Shown here: positions 1 through 7,750 of the stretch, piece by piece
Numbering within the stretch: position 1 is the first letter of the stretch
Layout: each line of letters begins with the position of its first letter
NCBI GenBank assembly: GCA_018711005.1
Contig: DVIT01000006.1
Location: forward strand, 1 to 64,000
Direction: 5' to 3'
Origin: Candidatus Scybalocola faecigallinarum
GTDB taxonomy: Bacteria > Bacillota > Clostridia > Lachnospirales > Lachnospiraceae
DNA: 64,000 bases
Made by a program: the position numbers and the translations under genes
Notes under the pieces: generated by a model
What the model saw: the letters and a program-made list of their open reading frames with translations, nothing else
Told to the model about the DNA's origin: nothing
Databases searched by the model: none

Positions 1-123
1 TTTTCGGCGAAAATGCTATTTGCGTCCTCTGCAGCACTTGGCTTTTCTAATCAAAATTCTCAGTACCGAATTGCCATCGACACCTGAGTACTTTTCAAAA
101 GTTCTCAGTACAGGTCCCCCCTT
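1..123 (-). ncRNA. Probable 5' part of a group I intron in tRNA-Arg(CCU)
   Basis: Just after the anticodon the RNA has a G-run able to pair with the exon CCUCCU, like a P1 internal guide with a U.G splice-site pair. A long hairpin follows (CUGAG..ACUUU/AAAGU..CUCAG), like P2. Further on, UUCGGU can pair with GCCGAA at the window edge, and GAGAAU with AUUUUC just inside it, resembling P4 and P5. The conserved P7/P3 core would lie beyond position 1, so this is inferred from partial structure. The alternative is the end of a mobile element inserted in the tRNA gene. Confidence 0.4.
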
Positions 124-160
124 AGGAGGCGGTCGCTCTATCCAACTGAGCTACGCAGAC
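121..160 (-). tRNA. tRNA-Arg(CCU), 5' half only (interrupted after the anticodon)
   Basis: Read on the minus strand from 160, the sequence gives a normal acceptor 5' strand (GTCTGCG), a D-arm (GCTC..GAGC), the 5' anticodon stem (ACCGC) and the loop CTCCTAA, so the anticodon is CCU, decoding AGG. After the loop the expected GCGGT 3' stem is absent: a run of G follows and no T-arm or acceptor 3' strand appears before the window edge. The break lies at the anticodon loop. Known bacterial group I introns sit in this part of tRNA-Arg(CCU), so the gene is probably intron-split rather than dead. The 3' exon would lie outside the window. Confidence 0.75.
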
Positions 161-292
161 ACATATAATTTGATTACTGTCAACAATCATACACCAAAAT
201 CCTGCATCTGTCCACACTAATTTTTAAACTTTTCCACAGGCCCGGACCACATCCATGGGCCGGCCCCTGCTTATTGGCGGTAAAACAGATGT

Positions 293-1186
293 TTAAACAT
301 CCATTCCGGTATCAGAAAAATCAATGATCCCCTGAAGCCAGATATTTCCCCGAAAACGGCGGCCCGGCGCAGGTTCTCCAAATAGATCTTTTTGGTTAAT
401 ACATACGTCAAAGACAAAATCATTGCAATCCAGGCACATACGGTAAATATGATCGCCTGTGGCTTCATTTTTCAATGTATCCACAGCAAGAATATTTCCC
501 ATGATGGAATACTGGTCATATGCAATTCCATAAGGCATAAAATACGATTCCACGATTGAAAGGATATCTTCGCTTCTGGCACGGCGTGAAACCTCTGTAT
601 ACAGATCAATATCTTCCAGGGTCAGGCTCTCAATGGCGTCCTGATCTCCCTGTCTGGCGGCTGCCAGCATCTGGTTTCTGTGGGATGACTCCGGCTTGGG
701 TGAAACATTTTTATGGCCGCTTTTTAAAATTGGCAAAATGATCTTTCCTGAAACGGAAAGACCAGAAAGGGTAATGGGACGTTTCCCAAGTATTTTTTCG
801 TGCTTTAAGGAATATTCCATGTAATCTTTCATATTCAGCAGCTGAAAAATCACAGATACCCCAAGATTCATCTCATCACAGACGCCCATGTAAGAATTTT
901 TATCCGGCTGCTTCTCCACTGTAACATACTCAGAGGATGTTACCCTTCTTCCCTTTAAATAAGGGAAATAAAATTCGGCCTCCAGATCCGCTTCGGGAGT
1001 AAATTCTCCAAAGGCCATGATGCCCATTGACGGGGCATATTCTTTCGCCATGCCGCCGAAGGCAGACTTCATGCTGCACGGAGACATAAAAACTTCCGTA
1101 GGCTCATCCAGTACATTCTGGAGCACCTTCTGATATTCACTTTTATCAATGGTACTAAAACCAACGGATCTTAAAAAATCATGCAT
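293..1186 (-). CDS. DUF3881 family protein
   Basis: A 297-residue soluble protein starting MHDFLRSVGF. It resembles the DUF3881 family found in Lachnospiraceae and related Clostridia, whose function is unknown. The start at 1186 is chosen because AGGAGGTGG lies five bases upstream; an upstream in-frame ATG at 1204 would overlap that ribosome site. No signal peptide or membrane segment is visible. It is transcribed toward the tRNA-Arg gene and away from the hydrolase gene start, separated from the latter's end by about 130 bases. Family assignment is by recognition of the N-terminal motif and length. Confidence 0.7.
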   Translation of the reverse strand: MHDFLRSVGFSTIDKSEYQKVLQNVLDEPTEVFMSPCSMKSAFGGMAKEYAPSMGIMAFGEFTPEADLEAEFYFPYLKGRRVTSSEYVTVEKQPDKNSYMGVCDEMNLGVSVIFQLLNMKDYMEYSLKHEKILGKRPITLSGLSVSGKIILPILKSGHKNVSPKPESSHRNQMLAAARQGDQDAIESLTLEDIDLYTEVSRRARSEDILSIVESYFMPYGIAYDQYSIMGNILAVDTLKNEATGDHIYRMCLDCNDFVFDVCINQKDLFGEPAPGRRFRGNIWLQGIIDFSDTGMDV

Positions 1187-1317
1187 GAAATCCACCTCCT
1201 GCATTTCTGCCGTTCTATTTGCCGTTTATTTCAGGCTGAAGCCTTCCTTCAAACCTATGGCAAACGGCTGCCAAAATATTTCCTATTATATAATAGATCA
1301 TTGTATTTTTCAATGTC

Positions 1318-2268
1318 TTATCCTAAAAATACATGGCACAATTCCAGCACCTGTTCCGGCTTTTCAATCTGCATTAAAAGCCGGGCTCCCGGGATCGATG
1401 CCGATTCAATGGCAGGATTATAATCCATATACTCACATATAGCTTCCTGAGATTTTTCTTCGTCACTGCCAATAACAAAAATACTGTGGTTCAGCTGCTT
1501 GATCGCATTACCCACATACATATCTGTAAAATGGCATCGAACACTGGCATACAAATATTTTGCCGATGAGCCGCCTATATGGGCGGCCTCACTCATTATA
1601 TCGCTCACATCATCTGAAATAAATTCAGGAGCAGCAAAATACACTTCTGCCGCCTTCTTTTTCAAACGAGACCGGCTACAGACCATATTATAAAGGCAGG
1701 TTCCCAAAACAGGCATTTCTATAATATATTTCAGAGCTTTATGGTTCGCTCTTGGTGTTTTGCATGTTTCTGTAATTTTCTGAGGCTGTAAAAATACAAG
1801 CCGGTTATACAGTGAAGGCTCGATAAGACAGGCCATGGCTGCAATATTGGACGCATTACCGCTGGTAATAATATCCGTCCGCCCCTTGATCACTTCTTTA
1901 ATAAATTCATTAAGCAGCTGGACATATAAATAGTTGGTATAAATCATTTTCGGTTTATCCGAACGTCCGCATCCGGGAAGATCCAGTGTATACACAGTAT
2001 GCGTTTTTGCAAGATCATCCCTGATTTCTCCCCATTCCTCCGCAGATGCGGTGTGATCCAAACGATGAAGCAGCAGCAAAGGCCTTCCGCTGCCCTGCTT
2101 TGTAAAATATATTTTTCCAAAACGCCATTCAAAGTAAGTATCTGAGGCTTTTGTCAGCCGTTCTTTTAGCGTTGCGTTAAAAAAAATCGCCCGATTAATA
2201 ATATGTACTCCGGCAACTGCAGCGGCTGCCAGCGCTGCCCCTGCCATTAATTTTCGTTTTTTACCCAT
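1318..2268 (-). CDS. Membrane-anchored alpha/beta-hydrolase fold protein, probably without the usual nucleophile
   Basis: A 316-residue protein with a positively charged N-terminus and an Ala-rich hydrophobic anchor (about residues 8-30). The fold is recognised from LLLLHRLDHTASAEEW (oxyanion region, about 64-79) and LDLPGCGRSDKP (about 96-105). At the nucleophile elbow the usual G-x-S-x-G reads G137-N-A-S-N141, so the nucleophile position is Ala, and HG is changed to HR in the oxyanion motif. It may therefore be a non-catalytic member, or use Ser140 in an unusual geometry. The gene stands alone, between DUF3881 and argS transcribed in the opposite direction. Confidence 0.65.
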   Translation of the reverse strand: MGKKRKLMAGAALAAAAVAGVHIINRAIFFNATLKERLTKASDTYFEWRFGKIYFTKQGSGRPLLLLHRLDHTASAEEWGEIRDDLAKTHTVYTLDLPGCGRSDKPKMIYTNYLYVQLLNEFIKEVIKGRTDIITSGNASNIAAMACLIEPSLYNRLVFLQPQKITETCKTPRANHKALKYIIEMPVLGTCLYNMVCSRSRLKKKAAEVYFAAPEFISDDVSDIMSEAAHIGGSSAKYLYASVRCHFTDMYVGNAIKQLNHSIFVIGSDEEKSQEAICEYMDYNPAIESASIPGARLLMQIEKPEQVLELCHVFLG

Positions 2269-2583
2269 AATGATCGTTCCTTCCTAATATCGTTCCAGAA
2301 CAGAACTCTATACAATGGTATATATCTTTTGCCAGCAAATAGGCTGTTTATAATAATTATATGCTAATTAAGTTATATATACAAACATTTTTTAATGGAT
2401 ATTTCCTGAAATATATTGTAAAATGATAACAGTCCGTACAAGCAGATAAGCATTGAAAACCTCGGATTTCTTACATTATTTTCCATTTTGTCTTTGCCAA
2501 TCTGCGAAAAAGATAAAATAGCAACATTTTAACCATGGCTAACATTTTAAATTACAGGTTTTAGAATGACTTATCCTTATTTT
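2269..2583. other. AT-rich intergenic region between divergent genes
   Basis: About 315 bases between the start of the hydrolase gene and the argS promoter. No plausible gene is seen. A short direct repeat, AACATTTTAA, occurs twice around 2522-2547. There is no T-box signature (TGGNACCGCG), which would have been a reasonable expectation before an aminoacyl-tRNA synthetase. Confidence 0.5.
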
Positions 2584-2611
2584 TTGACTTGTGCGAATAC
2601 CTATATATAAT
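2584..2611 (+). promoter_or_regulatory. Promoter of argS with two small leader hairpins
   Basis: TTGACT (2584-2589) and TATAAT (2606-2611) are separated by 16 bases, giving a strong housekeeping-type promoter. Transcription should start near 2618, so the mRNA would begin with the hairpin GAGAC/GTCTC (about 2617-2633), followed by TGCCC/GGGCA (about 2636-2652). These leave the ribosome site before 2691 free. Their role is unknown; they could protect the 5' end. Confidence 0.75.
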
Positions 2612-2690
2612 AATTTGAGACGATCCGTGTCTCATGCCCATTGATCGGGCAGCTTATATATCTAATAATACACAGAAAGGACTGCTTTTT

Positions 2691-4376
2691 ATGAAAAATA
2701 ATATTGTTGCTTTACTTTCCCAAAATATTCCGGAAATTTCAAACGAAGAATTAATGCAGCTGGTTGAAATTCCTCCCAAAACAGACATGGGCGATTTTGC
2801 ATTCCCCTGTTTCCGCCTTGCAAAGGTTTACCGGAAAGCGCCCCCAATGATCGCACAGGATCTTAAAGAGAAGATCGGCGATGTGGATTTTCTTGACAAA
2901 ATTGAGGTTCAAGGTGGATATCTTAACTTTTTTGTCAAAAAAGAAAAGTTTGCCCAGCAGATCATTGAAGATTATTTGAATACTAAAGACTTTGGAAGCT
3001 CCTCTGAAGGTGAAGGACAGACCATTTGTATTGACTATTCTTCACCAAATGTAGCTAAAAACTTTCATGTTGGCCATTTAAGAACAACGATCATCGGAAA
3101 CTCTCTCCATAAGATTTTCAAAAAGTTAGGTTATAATGTTGTTCGTATTAATCATTTAGGCGACTGGGGTACTCAGTTTGGTAAATTAATCGTTGCCTAT
3201 AAAAAATGGGGAAGCAAGGAAGCTGTCGAGAAAGACGGCATTTCCGAATTAATGAGCATTTATGTAAAATTCCACGATGAAGCAGAAAAAGATCCGTCTT
3301 TAAATGACGAAGCCCGTGCCTGGTTCACAAAAATGGAACATGGCGATGAGGAGGCTTTATCGATTTGGAGATGGTTCCTGGATATTAGTCTTAAGGAATT
3401 TATGCGGGTATATGACATCCTGGGCATGGATTTTGATTCATATAATGGCGAAAGCTTTTATAATGATAAAATGCCGGCTGTTATTGAAGAACTTAAAGAG
3501 AAAAATCTCATTACCGTCAGCGATGGCGCTCAGATCGTGGATCTGGAAGAATATAATATGCCTCCCTGCCTTATTACCAAAAAAGACGGAAGCTCCTTAT
3601 ATGCCACAAGAGATATTGCCGCAGCGCTTTACCGCCAAAACACATATCATTTCACAAAATGTCTTTATGTGACCGGCTTGGAACAGAAACTGCACTTTGC
3701 TCAGTGGTTTAAAGTCATCGAACTGATGGGATATGATTGGTATAAAGGATTAGTTCACATTCCTTACGGACTTGTTAGTCTTAAGAGCGGTAAATTATCT
3801 ACACGTAAAGGTAATGTTCTTTATGCCGAAGACATATTAAAAGAATCCATCCAAAAGATCCGTGAAATCATTGACGAAAAGAATCCGGACCTGCCAGACA
3901 AAGAAACCGTTGCTAAACAGGTTGGTATTGGAGCCATTATCTTTAATGACCTTTATAATCAAAGAATTAAGGATGTTCTCTTTGACTGGGATAAATTACT
4001 GAATTTTGATGGCGAAACCGGTCCGTATGTTCAGTATACTTATGCCCGTGCTGCCAGTGTTTTACGTAAGATTGGCGAAGTTCCTTCAACTTTTGATTAC
4101 TCAATCTTAACTGACGAAGCATCTATGGCCTTACTCAAAGAAATTTCCAGATTTCCGGATGTTGTCAAGGATGCTGCAGAAAAGTATGAACCTTGTGTTG
4201 TTGCCCGCTATGCTGTATCTTTGGCACAGACATTTAATAAATTCTACCATGATTGCCAGATCAATGTAGAAGATGATGCTACGCGTTATACTCGTGCTAA
4301 TGTCGTTTCTATTGTAAAGAATATTATTAAAGCGGCTTTAGATCTCCTTGGTATCTCCTGTCCGGAACAGATGTAA
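2691..4376 (+). CDS. argS: Arginyl-tRNA synthetase
   Basis: A class I aminoacyl-tRNA synthetase of 561 residues that charges tRNA-Arg in the cytoplasm. The Arg-specific N-terminal domain comes first, then the HIGH-type signature as FHVGHLRT after YSSPNVAK, a Rossmann catalytic core, the variant KMSKS region around KLSTRKGNV, and the helical anticodon-binding domain to the C-terminus. An in-frame ATG at 2634 lies only about 16 bases after the predicted transcription start and has no ribosome site. The ATG at 2691, preceded by AGAAAGGA, is preferred. It has its own promoter and ends before the parS sites. Confidence 0.95.
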   Translation: MKNNIVALLSQNIPEISNEELMQLVEIPPKTDMGDFAFPCFRLAKVYRKAPPMIAQDLKEKIGDVDFLDKIEVQGGYLNFFVKKEKFAQQIIEDYLNTKDFGSSSEGEGQTICIDYSSPNVAKNFHVGHLRTTIIGNSLHKIFKKLGYNVVRINHLGDWGTQFGKLIVAYKKWGSKEAVEKDGISELMSIYVKFHDEAEKDPSLNDEARAWFTKMEHGDEEALSIWRWFLDISLKEFMRVYDILGMDFDSYNGESFYNDKMPAVIEELKEKNLITVSDGAQIVDLEEYNMPPCLITKKDGSSLYATRDIAAALYRQNTYHFTKCLYVTGLEQKLHFAQWFKVIELMGYDWYKGLVHIPYGLVSLKSGKLSTRKGNVLYAEDILKESIQKIREIIDEKNPDLPDKETVAKQVGIGAIIFNDLYNQRIKDVLFDWDKLLNFDGETGPYVQYTYARAASVLRKIGEVPSTFDYSILTDEASMALLKEISRFPDVVKDAAEKYEPCVVARYAVSLAQTFNKFYHDCQINVEDDATRYTRANVVSIVKNIIKAALDLLGISCPEQM

Positions 4377-4396
4377 TTAAACATTTCCTTATATCT

Positions 4397-4438
4397 GTTA
4401 AACACGGAATGTTTCACGTGAAACATTCCGTGTTTAAC
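4397..4438. promoter_or_regulatory. parS site 1 inside a 42-bp perfect palindrome
   Basis: The 16-bp ParB-binding consensus TGTTTCACGTGAAACA occupies 4410-4425. The palindrome continues perfectly for 13 more bases on each side, from 4397 to 4438, centred at 4417/4418. It lies 21 bases after the argS stop codon. It could also form a hairpin at the 3' end of argS mRNA, although no T-run follows. ParB loading here, upstream of parA/parB and about 11 kb from dnaA, is the usual arrangement. Confidence 0.95.
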
Positions 4439-4546
4439 ACTCTGACGTAATCTCTTACACTCTATGGCTATGACAGTTTTATCATAGAATCCTTATACTA
4501 AATCTTGAAATCCATTAATTTCTAGTATTTTCTCTGATTTGACGAA

Positions 4547-4562
4547 TGTTTCACGTGAAACA
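4547..4562. promoter_or_regulatory. parS site 2
   Basis: A second exact 16-bp parS, TGTTTCACGTGAAACA, 137 bases from the first and without extended palindromic flanks. Two sites directly upstream of parA and parB suggest ParB spreading over the parAB promoter region, which would give autoregulation as well as origin segregation. Confidence 0.95.
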
Positions 4563-4610
4563 TTTTTATTTTTATATCTCCTATCTATAGCAGTATATAT
4601 AAAAAAATGC

Positions 4611-4616
4611 TATAAT
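4611..4616 (+). promoter_or_regulatory. Probable -10 box of the parAB promoter
   Basis: TATAAT preceded by TGC lies about 145 bases upstream of parA, downstream of both parS sites. The -35 region is weak (TAGCAG-like), so this may be an extended -10 type promoter or one modulated by ParB. Confidence 0.4.
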
Positions 4617-4681
4617 GTTTTTTAGTTGTAACAGTACAGAATTAAATGAATCATAACTGTTGCCTCATATGGCTTAAAAAA

Positions 4682-4755
4682 GGAAGCCCCCAAAGGGATA
4701 CTCTATCTGATCTTAAACACAGTCCAATCAGAGGAAATCCACAAGAGGAAAGGAA
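4682..4755 (+). repeat. Divergent copy of the two-hairpin leader module upstream of parA
   Basis: GGAAGCCCCC and AAAGGGATAC form a small first hairpin. After a short linker, CTGAT and ATCAG pair as a second hairpin (about 4707-4731), and AGGAAA follows. The order matches the better copies at about 55191, 55245 and 60562, though it is the most divergent of the four. It sits just before the parA ribosome site. Copy status is an inference from shared order and the GGATAC box. Confidence 0.4.
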
Positions 4756-4761
4756 GGTTTT

Positions 4762-5541
4762 ATGGGCAGAACAATAGCGGTCGCTAACCAAAAAGGCGGC
4801 GTAGGAAAGACAACAACAGCGATCAATTTATCCGCATGTTTAGCAGAAAAAAACAAAAAGGTGCTGACAATTGACATCGATCCCCAGGGAAATACCACAA
4901 GTGGATTAGGTGTTGATAAAAACAGCGCCGAAAACACGATTTATGAACTTTTCTTAGACGAATGCAGTCTGGAGGACTGTATTCAAAACAGCGTTATGGA
5001 GAACCTTACAGTTATTCCATCCAACATCAATCTTTCTGGTGCAGAAATAGAACTGATTTCCATGGAAGAAAAAGAATATTTATTGAAAAACAAACTGGAT
5101 CAGATCAAGGATGACTATGATTTTATTATTATCGACTGCCCGCCATCCCTGAATTTACTTACAGTAAATGCCATGGTGGCTGCAGATACTGTCCTTGTGC
5201 CGATCCAGTGTGAATACTATGCACTGGAAGGCTTAAGTCAGCTGATGCATACCATCGATCTGATCAAGGAACGGCTTAATCCTAAGCTGGAAATCGAAGG
5301 GGTTGTATTTACCATGTATGATGCCCGAACAAATCTTTCATCTCAGGTCGTAGAAAACGTAAAAGAAAACTTAAATAAAAAGATATACAAAACCATTATT
5401 CCAAGAAATGTCCGTTTAGCAGAAGCGCCCAGCTATGGTATGCCTATTAATATGTACGACGGCCGTTCCGCAGGCGCTGAAGCTTATCGGTTTTTAGCAG
5501 AAGAAGTGATTGAAAGGGAGGATGAAGACGCATGGCTGTAA
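4762..5541 (+). CDS. parA: Chromosome-partitioning ATPase ParA/Soj
   Basis: A 259-residue ParA-family ATPase. The deviant Walker A motif KGGVGKTT is at residues 10-17, followed by the Walker A' IDIDPQGN and Walker B IIIDCPPS. No N-terminal HTH is present, so it is the short chromosomal Soj/ParA type. It acts on the nucleoid with ParB to segregate origins, and in related bacteria it also regulates DnaA. The ATG follows GAGGAAAGGAAGG. Its 3' end overlaps parB by 10 bases, so the two are translationally coupled. Confidence 0.95.
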   Translation: MGRTIAVANQKGGVGKTTTAINLSACLAEKNKKVLTIDIDPQGNTTSGLGVDKNSAENTIYELFLDECSLEDCIQNSVMENLTVIPSNINLSGAEIELISMEEKEYLLKNKLDQIKDDYDFIIIDCPPSLNLLTVNAMVAADTVLVPIQCEYYALEGLSQLMHTIDLIKERLNPKLEIEGVVFTMYDARTNLSSQVVENVKENLNKKIYKTIIPRNVRLAEAPSYGMPINMYDGRSAGAEAYRFLAEEVIEREDEDAWL

Positions 5542-6572
5542 ATAGAAAAGGCGGGTTAGGCCGCGGCCTGGACGCATTGATCGCACCTCCAAAGCCATCA
5601 CAGTATAAACCAGCCGCCAATACCTCAAAAAATGATAATGTTTTAGAGCGAATCGTGGAAAAACCTGTTGAGAAGATCGTTGAAGTTCCGGTTGAAAGAG
5701 TTGTAGAAAAGATCGTTGAAAAACCCGTCGAAAAAATTGTTGAGAAGATCGTAGAGGTTGAGGTTCCGGCAGATACATACATTAAAATCGAAGAAATCGA
5801 ACCGAACCGTATGCAGCCCAGAAAGAATTTTGATGAAGATTCCCTCCAGGAGCTTGCAGATTCTATTAAACAATTTGGTATTATCCAGCCTTTAGTGGTT
5901 CAAAAGACGGATCACGATATGTACGAGATCATTGCCGGCGAGCGCCGGTGGCGGGCAGCGCGTATCGCCGGCTTACGGGAAGTCCCTGTGATCATTAAAG
6001 ACTATACGCCTATGGAGTCTGTAGAGATCGCGTTGATTGAAAATATCCAACGTGAAGATCTGAATCCTATTGAAGAAGCCATGGCATTTCAGCGCCTGAT
6101 TGAAGAATTCGGCCTGAAACAGGACGAAGCTGCGGAAAAGGTGGCCAAAAGCCGTACTGCGGTTACCAACTCTCTCCGTTTATTAAAATTAGACGACCGT
6201 GTTAAGCAGATGATCATTGATGATATGATCAGCAGCGGTCACGGCCGCGCCCTCCTGGCCATTGAAGATAAAGAAGAACAGTATCTAACAGCGACAAAGG
6301 TTTTTGACCACAAAATGAGCGTCAGAGAAACAGAAAAGCTTGTAAAAAGTCTGATCACCAACAAGGATCATCAGGAAAAAGCAAAAAAAATTGATGAGGA
6401 AAGCCTTATTATCCTGAAATCCATGGAAGAAAAGATCAAATCCATTGTAGGAAGTAAGGTTACTATCAAAGGAAAAAGCAACAATAAAGGAAAGATTGAA
6501 ATTGAATACTACTCAATGGATGAACTGGAGCGTATTATGGATCTGTTTAATTCGCTGCCAGATACGATCTGA
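5532..6572 (+). CDS. parB: Chromosome-partitioning protein ParB/Spo0J with a repetitive linker
   Basis: A 346-residue CTPase that binds parS and spreads. The N-terminal tail GGLGRGLDALI (about 7-17) is the ParA-stimulating peptide. A run of EKPVEKIVE/VPVERVVEK units (about 37-77) separates it from the ParB/Spo0J N-terminal CTP domain, which shows GERRWRAA and ENIQREDLNPIEEA. An HTH domain follows (KQDEAAEKVAKSRTAVTN), then a C-terminal dimer domain. At 346 residues it is longer than most Spo0J (about 280-300), the excess being the linker. It overlaps parA and is followed by DUF4446. Confidence 0.95.
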   Translation: MAVNRKGGLGRGLDALIAPPKPSQYKPAANTSKNDNVLERIVEKPVEKIVEVPVERVVEKIVEKPVEKIVEKIVEVEVPADTYIKIEEIEPNRMQPRKNFDEDSLQELADSIKQFGIIQPLVVQKTDHDMYEIIAGERRWRAARIAGLREVPVIIKDYTPMESVEIALIENIQREDLNPIEEAMAFQRLIEEFGLKQDEAAEKVAKSRTAVTNSLRLLKLDDRVKQMIIDDMISSGHGRALLAIEDKEEQYLTATKVFDHKMSVRETEKLVKSLITNKDHQEKAKKIDEESLIILKSMEEKIKSIVGSKVTIKGKSNNKGKIEIEYYSMDELERIMDLFNSLPDTI

Positions 6573-6618
6573 TATTGATATACTATAAACAGATATATTA
6601 TAAACACAGGAGGTACCC

Positions 6619-7155
6619 ATGGAAGTACAAAGTCGATTACTCTCAAGCTTGTCATTCGACCCGGGAATATTAATCTATTTATCGTTAATATTGCTGCTGG
6701 TGGCATTTATTCTTGTTATCGTCCTCTTTGTCCGGCAAAATGCACTTTTGAAAAAATATCGTTCTTTTATGCGGGGCCGGGGCGGCAAAAGTATTGAAGA
6801 AGTATTAAAAAGACGTATTGATGAAATTGATAAGTTAAAAGAGAACGACGCATATATTTCAAAGCGTCTTAAGTCCCTGGAACAGTCCGTCGTACGTTCT
6901 TATCAGAAATGCGGAATCGTAAAGTATGACGCCTTTAAAGAAATGGGAGGGAAATTAAGCTTTGCTTATGCCCTTTTAAATGACGAAAATTCAGGCTATA
7001 TTATTAATTCCATCCACAGCCGGGAAGGCTGCTATACATATATCAAGGAAATCATCAAAGGCGAATCCTTCCTTCCATTAAGCGATGAAGAAAATGAAGC
7101 ATTTGAAATTGCCCGTCAGGTTGGATTAGCCGAAGATTTAAAAAACGAACAATAA
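6619..7155 (+). CDS. DUF4446 family membrane protein
   Basis: A 178-residue protein with one hydrophobic segment (about 15-40), a charged stretch likely to form a coiled coil (about 55-90), and a soluble domain containing YDAFKEMGGKLSFAYALL. This pattern is typical of DUF4446, which regularly lies downstream of parB in Clostridia. Its function is not established. The ATG follows AGGAGGTACCC. It is 46 bases after parB and is probably the last gene of the parA-parB unit, ending at a strong terminator. Confidence 0.8.
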   Translation: MEVQSRLLSSLSFDPGILIYLSLILLLVAFILVIVLFVRQNALLKKYRSFMRGRGGKSIEEVLKRRIDEIDKLKENDAYISKRLKSLEQSVVRSYQKCGIVKYDAFKEMGGKLSFAYALLNDENSGYIINSIHSREGCYTYIKEIIKGESFLPLSDEENEAFEIARQVGLAEDLKNEQ

Positions 7156-7213
7156 TACAAAATGATGCCAGGGTCAAAATACCTTTTGACCCTAACCTCA
7201 TACAGAATAATAC

Positions 7214-7271
7214 AATAACAAAGAAAGAGGAGGAAACCGAGATATTGGCTTCCTCCTCTTTCTTTGTTATT
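7214..7271. terminator. Bidirectional terminator, 22-bp perfect stem
   Basis: Arms 7214-7235 and 7250-7271 are perfectly complementary, with a 14-base loop. The A/T-rich outer ends can serve as a U-tract in either direction. It lies between the convergent DUF4446 and GNAT genes and so probably stops both. Confidence 0.9.
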
Positions 7272-7282
7272 TGTATACTATT

Positions 7283-7750
7283 TTACTTCTGACAGCAGCA
7301 TTCTTTATCCGGTTGGATCAAATAATGCATATGTTTATGCTGGATCCCTGCATCCATAACAATCTCATCACTGGTGATCTCATAACCGCACTTTTCGTAA
7401 AATCCTACGGCAGACAGCTGGGCCATAAGTAATATTTCAAGGCCGCCAAGACTTCTAACCTTTTCAGCCATGGCTAACATTAAAAACTCCGCATAACCTT
7501 TATGACGATATTCCTTCAGAGTTGCTACTCTGCCCACCTTATAAACCGTATCGCTGACTTTAATCAAACGTCCGGTGCATACCGGAATATCTTCTTCATT
7601 ATAAACAATATAATGGCCGCAGGACTCATCCAGACCATCTATTTCTTCTTCCGGGGATACATGCTGTTCATCAATAAAAACTGCTTTCCGGACTGCAAAG
7701 CACTCGCTAAGATCATCTGTTGCCCCGTTTAAATATTTTCCGTGGATCAT
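7283..7750 (-). CDS. GNAT family N-acetyltransferase
   Basis: A 155-residue GNAT-fold protein. The N-terminal strand with CFAVRKAVFIDEQHVSPEEEIDGLD resembles ElaA-type acetyltransferases. The acetyl-CoA loop is KVGRVATLKEYRHKGYAEFLM (motif A, with R/Q-x-x-G-x-G/A reading RHKGYA), and FYEKCGYE is the C-terminal motif. The substrate cannot be told from sequence. It overlaps the end of rsmG by 4 bases and is probably the last gene of the leftward RNA-maturation operon. The C-terminus ends in a Cys-rich ECCCQK tail. Confidence 0.85.
   Translation of the reverse strand: MIHGKYLNGATDDLSECFAVRKAVFIDEQHVSPEEEIDGLDESCGHYIVYNEEDIPVCTGRLIKVSDTVYKVGRVATLKEYRHKGYAEFLMLAMAEKVRSLGGLEILLMAQLSAVGFYEKCGYEITSDEIVMDAGIQHKHMHYLIQPDKECCCQK

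Noticed and set aside
2269-2690. Possible T-box or riboswitch before argS
   Set aside because: No T-box sequence or specifier loop. Only two short hairpins occur after the promoter.
4397-4438. Intrinsic terminator of argS
   Set aside because: No T-run follows the palindrome, and its centre is a parS site, which is the better explanation. A hairpin role is still possible.
5447-5873. Minus-strand frames rich in FSTIFST-type repeats opposite parB
   Set aside because: They are the reverse complement of the ParB EKIVE linker and have no start context.
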